From Chthoniobacteraceae bacterium (GTDB lineage Bacteria; Verrucomicrobiota; Verrucomicrobiia; Chthoniobacterales; Chthoniobacteraceae), in the NCBI GenBank assembly GCA_947476255.1, contig CANJPY010000001.1, positions 1 to 64,000 on the forward strand: DNA of 64,000 bases, given 5' to 3'. Positions 19,090-27,928 of this stretch are shown piece by piece (position 1 is the stretch's first letter; the number at the start of each line of letters is the position of its first letter). Both the position numbers and the translations under genes were made by a program. The notes beneath the pieces are model-generated. The model was given only the letters and a program-made list of their open reading frames with translations, was not told where the DNA came from and did not search any database.

Positions 19090-20934
19090 TTAACTTTTCA
19101 CCGGTATCAATTTTTCCAACAAATGATTCAGCCGGGCAAACACCGCCCGCGGATCTTCAATCAACCCTGCGGAAACCATCGCATTATCGAGAAGTTGCCC
19201 CGCCAACTGCCTGGCCAATCCCTCGTCCGAATGCCGCAACTGTTCCAGGCCTGCAATAATCCCATGGTCTGGGTTGAGCTCGAACTCGGGCTTCGCAGCC
19301 AGTCCCAGCGAGTCCTCCTTGCCCATCATCTTCATCATCCGGCGCATGTTCGCATTCATCCCGCCATCGGCCTCGCGCACCACCGCGGGACTCCCCACCA
19401 AACGCTCGCTCGCGCGCACCTCGGACACGCGCTCTCCAAAAGTCGCCTTCAGAAAGGCGACTAACCCCTCCACCTGCGACTCACTCAGACCCTTGCTGCG
19501 ATCTTCCGGACGCTCCAGCTTGATGTCCGCCTTGGCCGCAGCCACCAGCGTCTTCCCGTCAAAACTATGCAGGTGCTCCAAAACAAACTCGTCCCGCGGA
19601 TCCTCCAGGAAAATCACCTCCCAGCCCTTGGCTCGGAAGACCTCAAATTCAGGACTGGCCTCCGCAGCCTCGCGGTCGGGCGCGTGCAGGAAATAAATCT
19701 CCTTATGCTCCTCGGGCATGCGGGAGACGTAATCCGCCAGAGACGTGGTGGCGTCCCCCTCCGTGTGGGAGCTCTTGAAGCGCAGCAGCTTTGCAATCGC
19801 CTCCTTGTGCGACCAATCCGTGGCCACCCCCTCTTTCAAGCAATGCCCATGCTGGGCGAAAAACTTGGCATACTTGTCCGAGTCCTTGGACTCCTCCTCC
19901 AGCCATTTTAAAACCCGCTTAGTCAGCACCTCGTTGATTTTGCGCAACAACGAGCTGTCCTGCATGGTTTCCCGCGAAATGTTCAACGGCAAATCTTCAC
20001 TGTCCACAACCCCCTTCAAAAAGCGCAGCCACTCTGGAAACAACCCCTTCGCCTTCGCCGTAATCAACACCCGCTTGCAGTACAAATGCACCTCTCCCTC
20101 CTGGCGGCTCATCGTCATCAACTCCGTGTTGCGCTCAGGCACAAACAAAATCGCCTTGATCGACAAGGGCGCATCCGCATTGAAATGCAGCCGGTACTGC
20201 GGCCCGTTCACATCGTGCCCAATGTACTTGTAAAACTCGGTGTAATCCTCGTCGCTGATTTCCGAACGGTTTTTCGTCCATAACGGCTGGATCGTGTTCA
20301 CGGGATTTCCGTTCAACTCAATCGGGAACGACACGAAGTTTGAGTACTTCTTGATGACCTCTTCGATGCGAAACGCAGAGGCGAATTCCGTGTCCCGCAA
20401 CTGCAGGACAATCTTGGTCCCCCGCTCAAGGTTCTCGGCGGGTGTAATTTCGTAGCCCGTCTTGCCATCACTGGTCCAAACGTAGCCCTGGGCGTCGGGA
20501 CGGTAGGAACGGGTGGAAACAGTGACACTTTCCGCCGCCATAAAGGCCGCGTAAAAACCCACCCCAAACTGCCCAATCAAGCGGGCATCTCCCTTGCTTT
20601 CCTTGATTTGCTCCAGAAACGCCTTGGAGCCAGAGTGCGCAATCGTGCCCAGATTTTCCACCAACTCGGCCTGCGTCATCCCGATACCCGTATCCACGAT
20701 TGTGAACGTTTTGGCGGTTTCATCCGTGGAAACATGGATCGAGAGGGCACGGTCTGCCTCGAAAATTTCCGTCCCTGCAGTTTGCTGCAAAAACTGCAGT
20801 TTCTCATTCGCATCCGCCGCGTTCGAAATGAGTTCGCGGACAAAAATCTCTTTTTCTGTGTAGAGCGAATGAATGACGATTTCGAGAAGTTGAGCGATTT
20901 CAGCCTGAAATTCGTGTTTTTCGGTCTTTGACAT
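19090..20934 (-). CDS. htpG: Molecular chaperone HtpG (Hsp90)
   Basis: A 614-residue bacterial Hsp90. The ATP-binding GHKL motifs are visible: NAADANEKLQFL, DTGIGMTQAELVENLGTIA and GQFGVGFYAAFM in the first 130 residues. The middle domain has the catalytic-loop segment PLNISRETMQ, and a C-terminal dimerisation domain ends in LIPVKS. HtpG is an ATP-driven cytosolic chaperone. I chose the ATG at 20934 (MSKTEKHEF); the frame stays open further upstream to 21135 but that part has no similarity to Hsp90. No CIRCE operator or heat-shock promoter is recognisable upstream. Single gene, followed by the giant exported protein gene. Confidence 0.96.
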   Translation of the reverse strand: MSKTEKHEFQAEIAQLLEIVIHSLYTEKEIFVRELISNAADANEKLQFLQQTAGTEIFEADRALSIHVSTDETAKTFTIVDTGIGMTQAELVENLGTIAHSGSKAFLEQIKESKGDARLIGQFGVGFYAAFMAAESVTVSTRSYRPDAQGYVWTSDGKTGYEITPAENLERGTKIVLQLRDTEFASAFRIEEVIKKYSNFVSFPIELNGNPVNTIQPLWTKNRSEISDEDYTEFYKYIGHDVNGPQYRLHFNADAPLSIKAILFVPERNTELMTMSRQEGEVHLYCKRVLITAKAKGLFPEWLRFLKGVVDSEDLPLNISRETMQDSSLLRKINEVLTKRVLKWLEEESKDSDKYAKFFAQHGHCLKEGVATDWSHKEAIAKLLRFKSSHTEGDATTSLADYVSRMPEEHKEIYFLHAPDREAAEASPEFEVFRAKGWEVIFLEDPRDEFVLEHLHSFDGKTLVAAAKADIKLERPEDRSKGLSESQVEGLVAFLKATFGERVSEVRASERLVGSPAVVREADGGMNANMRRMMKMMGKEDSLGLAAKPEFELNPDHGIIAGLEQLRHSDEGLARQLAGQLLDNAMVSAGLIEDPRAVFARLNHLLEKLIPVKS

Positions 20935-21146
20935 AGGAGTCAAGAGCCTACCAGACCGACCGCAGCGTGTGAAGGGGGCAACCGCGGAAATTGTGCGGGA
21001 AGTATCGTCCTCCCAGTGGCAGACCGGATGACGGGACTTAAATGGAGGGTTGGCGTCCCTTCTTGGAGCAAATCGTGAAGAAAACTGGTCTTTCTCTCCC
21101 GGGGGCTGAGGTCTTTGAATCATCCATAAACCCAAAAGAGATGGTA

Positions 21147-21662
21147 TTACTCGGGAACTCCCTCGTACCGCGCCCGCCTCTTGCCCTGCTCCGCTACCTC
21201 GTGAGGCGACCGCATCCCCTCGGGCCCCGGCGCCAGCACAAACTCCAACGCCGGATTCCTCACATTCAGCCGATAAACCGCTTGAATACCTTCTTTTGTT
21301 TCCCTGCAGCCCGCCTGTTCAATCAACCCAAGCTGCCGCAGCTTCAAAAACTGCGATTTAACCATGCTCGGCTCCAGGATAAGCAGATCCGCCGTCTCCT
21401 GCGCCGTCAGCGCCTCCTCCTGCCGCAGCGCCTTGATACACTCCATTCTCAAAGCCGTGTCTTTGCGGATGATTGCATCCACCGCCGGACTGATCGCCCC
21501 CAGGGAAGGTAGCGCTGGTGCACCGGCCCCCCGCTCAACGGCGCCCCCAGGGACCGCAGACACAGCAGAAGCCACCTCCGCAGGTTTGTTCCGCAGCCCC
21601 GCCATCGAGGCGCGAATCTCTTTCAGGAGTTGTTTCGGGTCTAAAAATTCGAAGTCGCGCAT
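21147..21662 (-). CDS. Winged-helix DNA-binding-like protein, unknown role
   Basis: A 171-residue protein. The first 60 residues are Ala/Pro-rich and low in structure. Residues 70-150 look like a winged helix: a helix with CIKALRQEEALTAQETADLL, then MVKSQFLKLRQLGLIEQ as recognition helix, then AVYRL as wing strand. This resembles ArsR/MarR-like or single-subunit transcription regulators. No sensor or metal-binding cysteines are obvious. It is divergent from thrS, with about 160 bases between them, so it could affect thrS, but this is only positional. I cannot name the family. Confidence 0.6.
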   Translation of the reverse strand: MRDFEFLDPKQLLKEIRASMAGLRNKPAEVASAVSAVPGGAVERGAGAPALPSLGAISPAVDAIIRKDTALRMECIKALRQEEALTAQETADLLILEPSMVKSQFLKLRQLGLIEQAGCRETKEGIQAVYRLNVRNPALEFVLAPGPEGMRSPHEVAEQGKRRARYEGVPE

Positions 21663-21826
21663 AACTGGTTCCGCTGAGTAATCGGCGGCGCCCCCCTAAG
21701 CGGATGCCTTATTTTCTTTAGGGGCAAATCCCAGGATTCCTCCCCGCACGTGCGCTACGTGTTGCCTCCAAGCCTTGCCTCCCTTAAAAACTCCTTTCCG
21801 CCTCCTCCCATTCGTCCTTTTTCCCA

Positions 21827-23659
21827 ATGAATCCAAAAAATCAAATGTCCGAACTGGAACGGGTCCGCCACTCCGCCGCCCATGTGCTGGCGACTGCCAT
21901 TTCCCGACTCTGGCCCGAGGCTCAGTTCGCCGCAGGTCCCCCTGTGGACAACGGCTTTTATTATGATGTGGAACTGAGCCACCGCATCGCTCCTGAAGAT
22001 TTCGCCCGGATCGAGGACGAAATGGGAAAGGAGATCAAAGCCAACCACGTTTTTGAGCGCCAAGTGGTCACCCGGTATGAGGCGATGGAATTGGCGACCA
22101 AGGGACGCCTCGCGGCCGTCGGGGAGCGAGGGGTGCCCAGCAAGTTCAAATTGGACATTCTGAGCGGGATCCCCGAGCACGAGGAAATCTCCCTCTACAC
22201 CAACGGCGATTTCATTGATTTGTGCGCGGGCCCGCACGTCATGCGCACGGGTAACATCGGCGCCTTCAAACTGACCCACGTCGCCAGCGCTTATTACAAA
22301 GGCGACGAACGCAACCCCCAGCTCCAGCGCATCTATGGAACGGCCTTCAAGAAAAAAGCCGAGATGGAGGCCTATTTCACGATGCTTGAAGAGGCCAAAC
22401 GCCGCGACCACCGCAAGCTCGGCCGCGAATTGGAGCTCTTCACCTTTGACGAAGACGTGGGCCCGGGCCTTCCCCTCTGGCTGCCCAACGGCACCGTATT
22501 GATCGAGGAACTCGAGCGCCTGGCGAAAGAAACCGAGTTCGCCGCCGACTACCAGCGCGTGCGCACCCCCCATCTTGCCCGCGAGAACATGTACCTCACC
22601 AGCGGCCACTTGCCCTACTATCAGGAAAGCATGTTCCCGCCCATGGAGCTGGCCGAGAAAAACGCCGACGGCACCGCCGCCGAAGTTTCCGACCGCTACT
22701 ACCTCAAGGCCATGAACTGCCCGCACCACCACAAAATCTTCGGTGCCGTGCAGCGCAGCTACCGTGACCTTCCCCTGCGTCTCGCAGAATACGGAACCTG
22801 CTACCGCTACGAACAGTCCGGCGAACTGCTCGGCCTCATGCGTGTCCGCTCCATGCAGATGAACGATGCACACATCTACTGCACCGCGGCGCAGTTTGAA
22901 GAAGAGTTCATGGCGGTGAACGATATGTACTTGAAGTACTTTAAGATTTTCGGGCTCAGCAACTACCTGATGCGCTTCTCCACCCACGACCCCGCCCGTC
23001 TGGGAGAGAAGTTTGTCGATGCCCCCGAACTCTGGAAACAAACCGAGGACATGGTGCGCGCCGTCCTTCAAAAGTCCGGCATCAACTACGTCGAAGTCCC
23101 CAACGAGGCCGCCTTCTACGGTCCAAAAATCGACGTGCAGGTTTGGAGCGCCATCGGCCGCGAATTTACCATCGCCACCAACCAGGTCGATTTCGCCGTC
23201 CCCTCGCGCTTCGGCCTCGTTTACAAGGACCGCGACAACACGGAGAAAACTCCGCTCTGCATCCACCGTGCGCCGCTGGGCACCCACGAACGGTTCATCG
23301 GCTTCCTCATCGAACATTACGCCGGCAACTTCCCCCTCTGGCTCGCCCCCGAACAGGTCCGCATCCTTCCCATCGGAGACGAACCCGAACTCGTCGGCGC
23401 CGCCAACACCCTCAGGGCGGAACTGCGCTCGCATGGTGTTCGTACGGAAGTTGATGCGTCCACAGACAAAATCAACGGCAAGGTCCTCCGGGCCGAGGAA
23501 GCCAAGGTCCACACCATGCTCGTCATCGGTAAACGCGACCTCGAGGCCGGTGCCCTCAGCGTGCGCGTCCACGGCAAAGGCAACCTCGGCGCCAAACCCC
23601 GCGGCGAGGTGGTCGCAGACCTTCTGGCCTCCATCCGCGAACGCCGCGGCAACGCATAA
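21827..23659 (+). CDS. thrS: Threonyl-tRNA synthetase lacking the TGS domain
   Basis: A 610-residue class II synthetase that attaches threonine to tRNA(Thr). The second N-terminal (editing) domain begins at once: HSAAH at residues 15-19 and CAGPH at 133-137 form the usual editing site. Catalytic zinc ligand Cys298 is in MNCPH (296-300), motif 2 carries RYEQSGELLGLMRVR, motif 3 is in RAPLGTHERF, and the anticodon-binding domain fills the last 110 residues. The roughly 60-residue TGS domain found in E. coli ThrS is missing, and no in-frame upstream ATG would add it. The stop is followed after 7 bases by a hexamer repeat. Confidence 0.95.
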   Translation: MNPKNQMSELERVRHSAAHVLATAISRLWPEAQFAAGPPVDNGFYYDVELSHRIAPEDFARIEDEMGKEIKANHVFERQVVTRYEAMELATKGRLAAVGERGVPSKFKLDILSGIPEHEEISLYTNGDFIDLCAGPHVMRTGNIGAFKLTHVASAYYKGDERNPQLQRIYGTAFKKKAEMEAYFTMLEEAKRRDHRKLGRELELFTFDEDVGPGLPLWLPNGTVLIEELERLAKETEFAADYQRVRTPHLARENMYLTSGHLPYYQESMFPPMELAEKNADGTAAEVSDRYYLKAMNCPHHHKIFGAVQRSYRDLPLRLAEYGTCYRYEQSGELLGLMRVRSMQMNDAHIYCTAAQFEEEFMAVNDMYLKYFKIFGLSNYLMRFSTHDPARLGEKFVDAPELWKQTEDMVRAVLQKSGINYVEVPNEAAFYGPKIDVQVWSAIGREFTIATNQVDFAVPSRFGLVYKDRDNTEKTPLCIHRAPLGTHERFIGFLIEHYAGNFPLWLAPEQVRILPIGDEPELVGAANTLRAELRSHGVRTEVDASTDKINGKVLRAEEAKVHTMLVIGKRDLEAGALSVRVHGKGNLGAKPRGEVVADLLASIRERRGNA

Positions 23660-23664
23660 GCACC

Positions 23665-23744
<80 letters not shown>

Positions 23745-23771
23745 GCGCGCGCCCCACGCCTGCATACCCCC

Positions 23772-25175
23772 ATGAAACCCACCGACATCCGCATCCGAGC
23801 CGCACGCTGGCACGCCGTTCCCGTTCAAACCCGCGTCCCGCTTAAGTTTGGCACCGAAACCGTGACGGAGGTCGTGTGTGCCCGGGTCTTCATAGAGGTG
23901 GAACATGCCGATGGAACGCGGGCCGAGGGCTGGGGTGAAACGCCTCTGAGCGTGCAGTGGGTCTGGCCCTCGACCATCCCCTACCAAGCGCGCCTCAACG
24001 CACTCACACGGTTCTGCGACGACCTCACCGAGGCCTACGCACAATGCACCGCCACAGGGCATGCTCTGGAAATCGGCCACCATTTCCTCGAGAAACAACT
24101 TCCGCAACTCCTCGATCGCTGCAACGCCTCCCTTCCCGAAGGCATTGCCCTCCCGACTCTTGCCGCCCTCGTATGCGCGTCGCCCTTCGACATCGCGCTC
24201 CACGATGCCTACGGTGTCGCCAATCACGTCCCGACCTACTCCACCTACAAGGCCCCCTGGCTGGCGTCGGATTTATCCCACTTCCTCGCTCCCGCCGCAG
24301 ACTCTCCCAACGTCCGCTTTAAGGGCCTTTACCCCGCGGACTTTTTCCGGCCTACTCCCGAAACACGGCTGCTCGCCTGGCACCTCGTGGGCGGACTCGA
24401 CCCCCTCACTCCCGAAGATCCCGGTGCCAATGACGTACACGATGGCTACCCCACGACCCTCGTCGACTGGATAGCACGCGACGGCTTGCTCGCGCTCAAA
24501 GTCAAACTGCGCGGGAACGATGCCGCTTGGGACTTCGAACGTCTCCAACGCGTCGGAGCCATCGGCCTGGCCGCAGGTGTCCGGCTCTTCACCGCCGACT
24601 TTAATTGCACCGTGACCGATCCCAAATACGTCACCGACATTCTGGACCGCGTCCGGAACGAAGAACCCGCCCTCTGGGAACATCTTTCTTACGTGGAACA
24701 ACCTTTTCCCTACGATCTTGAGGCGCATCCCATTCCGGTGGCATCCGTAAGCGAGCGGGTACCCCTGTTTCTGGATGAAAGCGCGCACGACTGGAAAATC
24801 GTACGCCTCGGAAGGGAGCTCGGTTGGAGCGGCGTGGCGCTGAAAACGTGCAAGACCCAGACCGGTGCACTGCTGAGTTTGTGCTGGGCGCGTGCTCATG
24901 GCATGCAGTTGATGGTTCAGGATTTAACCAACCCGATGCTGGCGCAAATCCCCCACGTGCTTCTTGCCGCCCATGCGCCGACCCTCGCGGGCGTGGAAAC
25001 AAATGCCATGCAGTTCTATCCAGAGGCTTCGACACCCGAGGCCGTGGTACACCCCGGTTTATACAAGCGCGTGCAAGGACACGTGGATCTCGCCTCGATC
25101 CATGGGCCTGGCTTCGGCTACAGGGCGAACGAAGTCAGCCGCGTCCTGCCGCCGCCGCACGCGCAATCGCGCTAA
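23772..25175 (+). CDS. Enolase-superfamily (mandelate racemase/muconate lactonising-like) enzyme
   Basis: Starting at ATG 23772, a 467-residue protein. The N-terminal capping domain is followed by a barrel with the superfamily set: Lys-x-Lys at 243-245, metal ligands Asp276 (TADFN), Glu309 (YVEQPF) and Asp335/Glu336 (LFLDES), and the opposite-side Lys358. This pattern matches the muconate lactonising enzyme subgroup, which includes Ala-Glu epimerases and o-succinylbenzoate synthases. The enzyme removes a proton next to a carboxylate. It is longer than typical members (360-400). The frame continues upstream through the hexamer repeat and out-of-frame thrS, but the ATG after the repeat is the natural start. 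Substrate unknown. Confidence 0.85.
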   Translation: MKPTDIRIRAARWHAVPVQTRVPLKFGTETVTEVVCARVFIEVEHADGTRAEGWGETPLSVQWVWPSTIPYQARLNALTRFCDDLTEAYAQCTATGHALEIGHHFLEKQLPQLLDRCNASLPEGIALPTLAALVCASPFDIALHDAYGVANHVPTYSTYKAPWLASDLSHFLAPAADSPNVRFKGLYPADFFRPTPETRLLAWHLVGGLDPLTPEDPGANDVHDGYPTTLVDWIARDGLLALKVKLRGNDAAWDFERLQRVGAIGLAAGVRLFTADFNCTVTDPKYVTDILDRVRNEEPALWEHLSYVEQPFPYDLEAHPIPVASVSERVPLFLDESAHDWKIVRLGRELGWSGVALKTCKTQTGALLSLCWARAHGMQLMVQDLTNPMLAQIPHVLLAAHAPTLAGVETNAMQFYPEASTPEAVVHPGLYKRVQGHVDLASIHGPGFGYRANEVSRVLPPPHAQSR

Positions 25176-25252
25176 GTTAGCCGGTCCACGCCAAGCCAGG
25201 CCGCGAGCTTGTACAGCGGCCTTGCCCTTGCGCTCGTAGTTCCCCGCGCCGC

Positions 25253-27784
25253 TCAGCGCCACTCGTGTTTCGGGTATTTACGCTGCAACTCTTGTTTGAT
25301 TTTTGGATAACTCTCTTTCCAGAAATTCGACAGATTCTGCGTCACTTGAATCGGGCGTTGATTCGGCGCCAGAACCTCGATCACCAGCGGCACACGGCCC
25401 CCGCCAATACGCAGCTCCCCCTCCACGCCATAGAGATCCTGAATACGCACCGCCACCGTGGGAGAAGCCTTCACCGCGTACACGACCTTGAACTTTTTGC
25501 CGTTTGGCATCTCCACTCGCTCCGGTGCGACCTTCTCCACAAACGCAATCTGCGCCGCCGAAAGCCAACTCTTCACCACCGGCCACACAGGCCTTTCTTT
25601 AATATCCTTGTAACTGATCGCACCGTGGCAGATTTGTTCCACCAGCATGCGGCGGTCCGCGTCACTGATGGGCGGCAGTTCCTGTTCGGGGAACCAGGAC
25701 GCCACCAAATTGGCGCGCGCGATCCACTGCTCCACGGCATCGTCCCAATTCTTTAAGGGACAACGCCCCGCCTCGACTTCCACCGCCAGCAATTCCGCAG
25801 CGGCATCCAGCGGGACCTTGTCTGTTTCCTTCGAGCGTAACAGCACATCCCGAAAACGAACGGTCTGTTTGGCAATCACCCGCCGCTGAGTGGCATCGAA
25901 GCTCACGTCCATCCGTTCCTCAAAACCCGCGGGGAACAGTTCCCGAAGCCACTCTTCACGCACCGCCGTGGCCAGCGTCAGCAGCACCTGCCGTTCTGCT
26001 CCACGGGCCTCAATTTCCCGCACCTCACACGCCACCAGCAACGGCTCGTGCTGCACCACACTTTCCCTCGCCAAAACGCCGCGCCTTCCGTGCACAAGCG
26101 CACACCGCAAAGTGCCCGCATCCAAACGCACCGCCACTTGGTCCGGAAATCCCGCCAGCACGCAACGCCGCACCATTTCCAGATCTGGGTTCGAGTGGGA
26201 AACAACCAAACCCTCGGCCTTGGCGATTTGCAAAAATTGTTTCACCAGCGCCGACGCCTCGCGCGCCGCACCCGCATGAATGCCGGACGCTTCGCACTGA
26301 CTCACCTCAAATCTCACATTCTCTGCAAACCGAAGCGCCTTCAGCAGTAGAAAAAAATCCGACCCCTCTTCATCCTCAGACAATTCACCGGAGGCTTTCT
26401 CCACCTGCTTGCCACTCCCTCGCCGCAACAGGGGACGGCCTTGCGTCAATGCCGCAACCGCCGCCGCCTCAGGCACACAGCCGTATTCATCCGCGGCCAG
26501 AAGCATGCGGGCATAACGCGGATGAACGGGAAAGGCCAGCATGCGCCGGCCAAGTTCCGAAATCGCCCCATCTCCCTCAAGCGCGCCGAGGTCCTGCAAC
26601 AAGGCTAGCGCCCGCTCCAGAGCCCGGGCCTCAGGCTTCTCCAACCAGCGGAATGCCCCGACATCCACAACGTCCGCCGCCTTTAACGTCAACACCACCT
26701 CCGCCAGATCCATCCGCCGCACTTCAGGCACCTCCTGTGCCTCCCGCTCGCCATGTTCGCGCTCCGTCCATAACCGCAAACATAATCCCGGCGCCGTACG
26801 TCCCGCGCGCCCCGCCCGTTGATCCGCAGAAGCGCGGCTCACCCTGCTTGTCAGAAGCGTGTTAATCCCGCGGTAAGGATCAAATCGGGCTATTTTCGCA
26901 AGTCCGGCATCAATCACCACTCGGACTCCATCAATGGTAAGCGAGGTTTCCGCCACATTGGTGGACACGACAATCTTGCGCCTCGAATGACGCGCAATGG
27001 CCGCATCCTGTTCCGCTGGAGGTAATTCACCGTGCAGCGGCAAAACAATGCAGTCCTTGCCCGCGCGTGAATGCCTCAGTCCTTCGATGGTACGGTGAAT
27101 CTCGTAACTCCCCGGCAAAAACACAAGCACGTCCCCTTCCGTCTGAGGTGCAATCCTTTCAAATTCGGCAACTACGAGCTCCCAAAGCGGCCTGTCTCCC
27201 GGTGAACGCGGCAGGTAGGTGATGTCCACAGGGTACGTGCGCCCCCGCGCCACCAGAAATTCGCAGGGTGCCAAATAATTCCGCAGCGCCTCCGTCTCGA
27301 GCGTTGCGGACATCACGCTCAGAAGCAGGTCCGGCCTGAGCGTTTCTTGAATATCCAAGGCGCGTGCCAGCGTAATGTCACTGTAAAGATGCCTCTCGTG
27401 AAACTCGTCGAAACAGAGCGCCGCCACCCCTCGCAGTTTGGGGTCTGTTAACATCTGTCGAAGCAACACGCCTTCCGTCACATAACGGATACGCGTGGCT
27501 GCAGAACACACGCGGTCGAGTCGGATTTGATAACCAACCTCCTCCCCTGTACGACCGCCACGTTCCGCCGCCACGCGATTGGCAAGCATCCGGGCTGGAA
27601 GACGCCGGGGTTGGAGCACCACGATTTCGCCCTTTCCAAGCAAGCCATGATCAAGCAGAATTTGAGGCACTTGCGTCGATTTTCCGGAGCCCGTGGGCGC
27701 TTCGAGGACAACGCGCGGACACCGCCTAAGTGCGGCGACAAGTTCGTGTTCGAGTTCAAAAATGGGGAGGTCGCGCCGGTTCAT
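25253..27784 (-). CDS. hrpB: ATP-dependent RNA helicase HrpB
   Basis: An 843-residue DEAH-box helicase. Walker A APTGSGKS at 29-36, DEFH Walker B at 126-129, the SATLE motif III, and the QRAGRAGRT motif VI in the second RecA domain are all present. The helicase-associated HA2 domain and the HrpB-specific C-terminal domain follow, ending in YPKHEWR. HrpB is a bacterial DEAH helicase of unclear RNA substrate. It converges on the enolase-superfamily gene with 77 bases between stops. The start ATG at 27784 is followed by the expected N-terminal LPIFELEHELVAAL. Confidence 0.93.
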   Translation of the reverse strand: MNRRDLPIFELEHELVAALRRCPRVVLEAPTGSGKSTQVPQILLDHGLLGKGEIVVLQPRRLPARMLANRVAAERGGRTGEEVGYQIRLDRVCSAATRIRYVTEGVLLRQMLTDPKLRGVAALCFDEFHERHLYSDITLARALDIQETLRPDLLLSVMSATLETEALRNYLAPCEFLVARGRTYPVDITYLPRSPGDRPLWELVVAEFERIAPQTEGDVLVFLPGSYEIHRTIEGLRHSRAGKDCIVLPLHGELPPAEQDAAIARHSRRKIVVSTNVAETSLTIDGVRVVIDAGLAKIARFDPYRGINTLLTSRVSRASADQRAGRAGRTAPGLCLRLWTEREHGEREAQEVPEVRRMDLAEVVLTLKAADVVDVGAFRWLEKPEARALERALALLQDLGALEGDGAISELGRRMLAFPVHPRYARMLLAADEYGCVPEAAAVAALTQGRPLLRRGSGKQVEKASGELSEDEEGSDFFLLLKALRFAENVRFEVSQCEASGIHAGAAREASALVKQFLQIAKAEGLVVSHSNPDLEMVRRCVLAGFPDQVAVRLDAGTLRCALVHGRRGVLARESVVQHEPLLVACEVREIEARGAERQVLLTLATAVREEWLRELFPAGFEERMDVSFDATQRRVIAKQTVRFRDVLLRSKETDKVPLDAAAELLAVEVEAGRCPLKNWDDAVEQWIARANLVASWFPEQELPPISDADRRMLVEQICHGAISYKDIKERPVWPVVKSWLSAAQIAFVEKVAPERVEMPNGKKFKVVYAVKASPTVAVRIQDLYGVEGELRIGGGRVPLVIEVLAPNQRPIQVTQNLSNFWKESYPKIKQELQRKYPKHEWR

Positions 27785-27928
27785 CTCAAATACGTTTTAA
27801 CCTGCGGCGCTTCCATTCTCGGGGGTTGTGAGAGCCCTGCCCCCCCCGATGTCAGCGAAACACGAAACAGGGTGCACCCTTAAAAAACGGAACATGTGCC
27901 GCGCCGGATAAAAACTCAACGCCCCAGA

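Noticed and set aside
20935..21146. CIRCE heat-shock operator before htpG
   Set aside because: The TTAGCACTC inverted repeat is not present.
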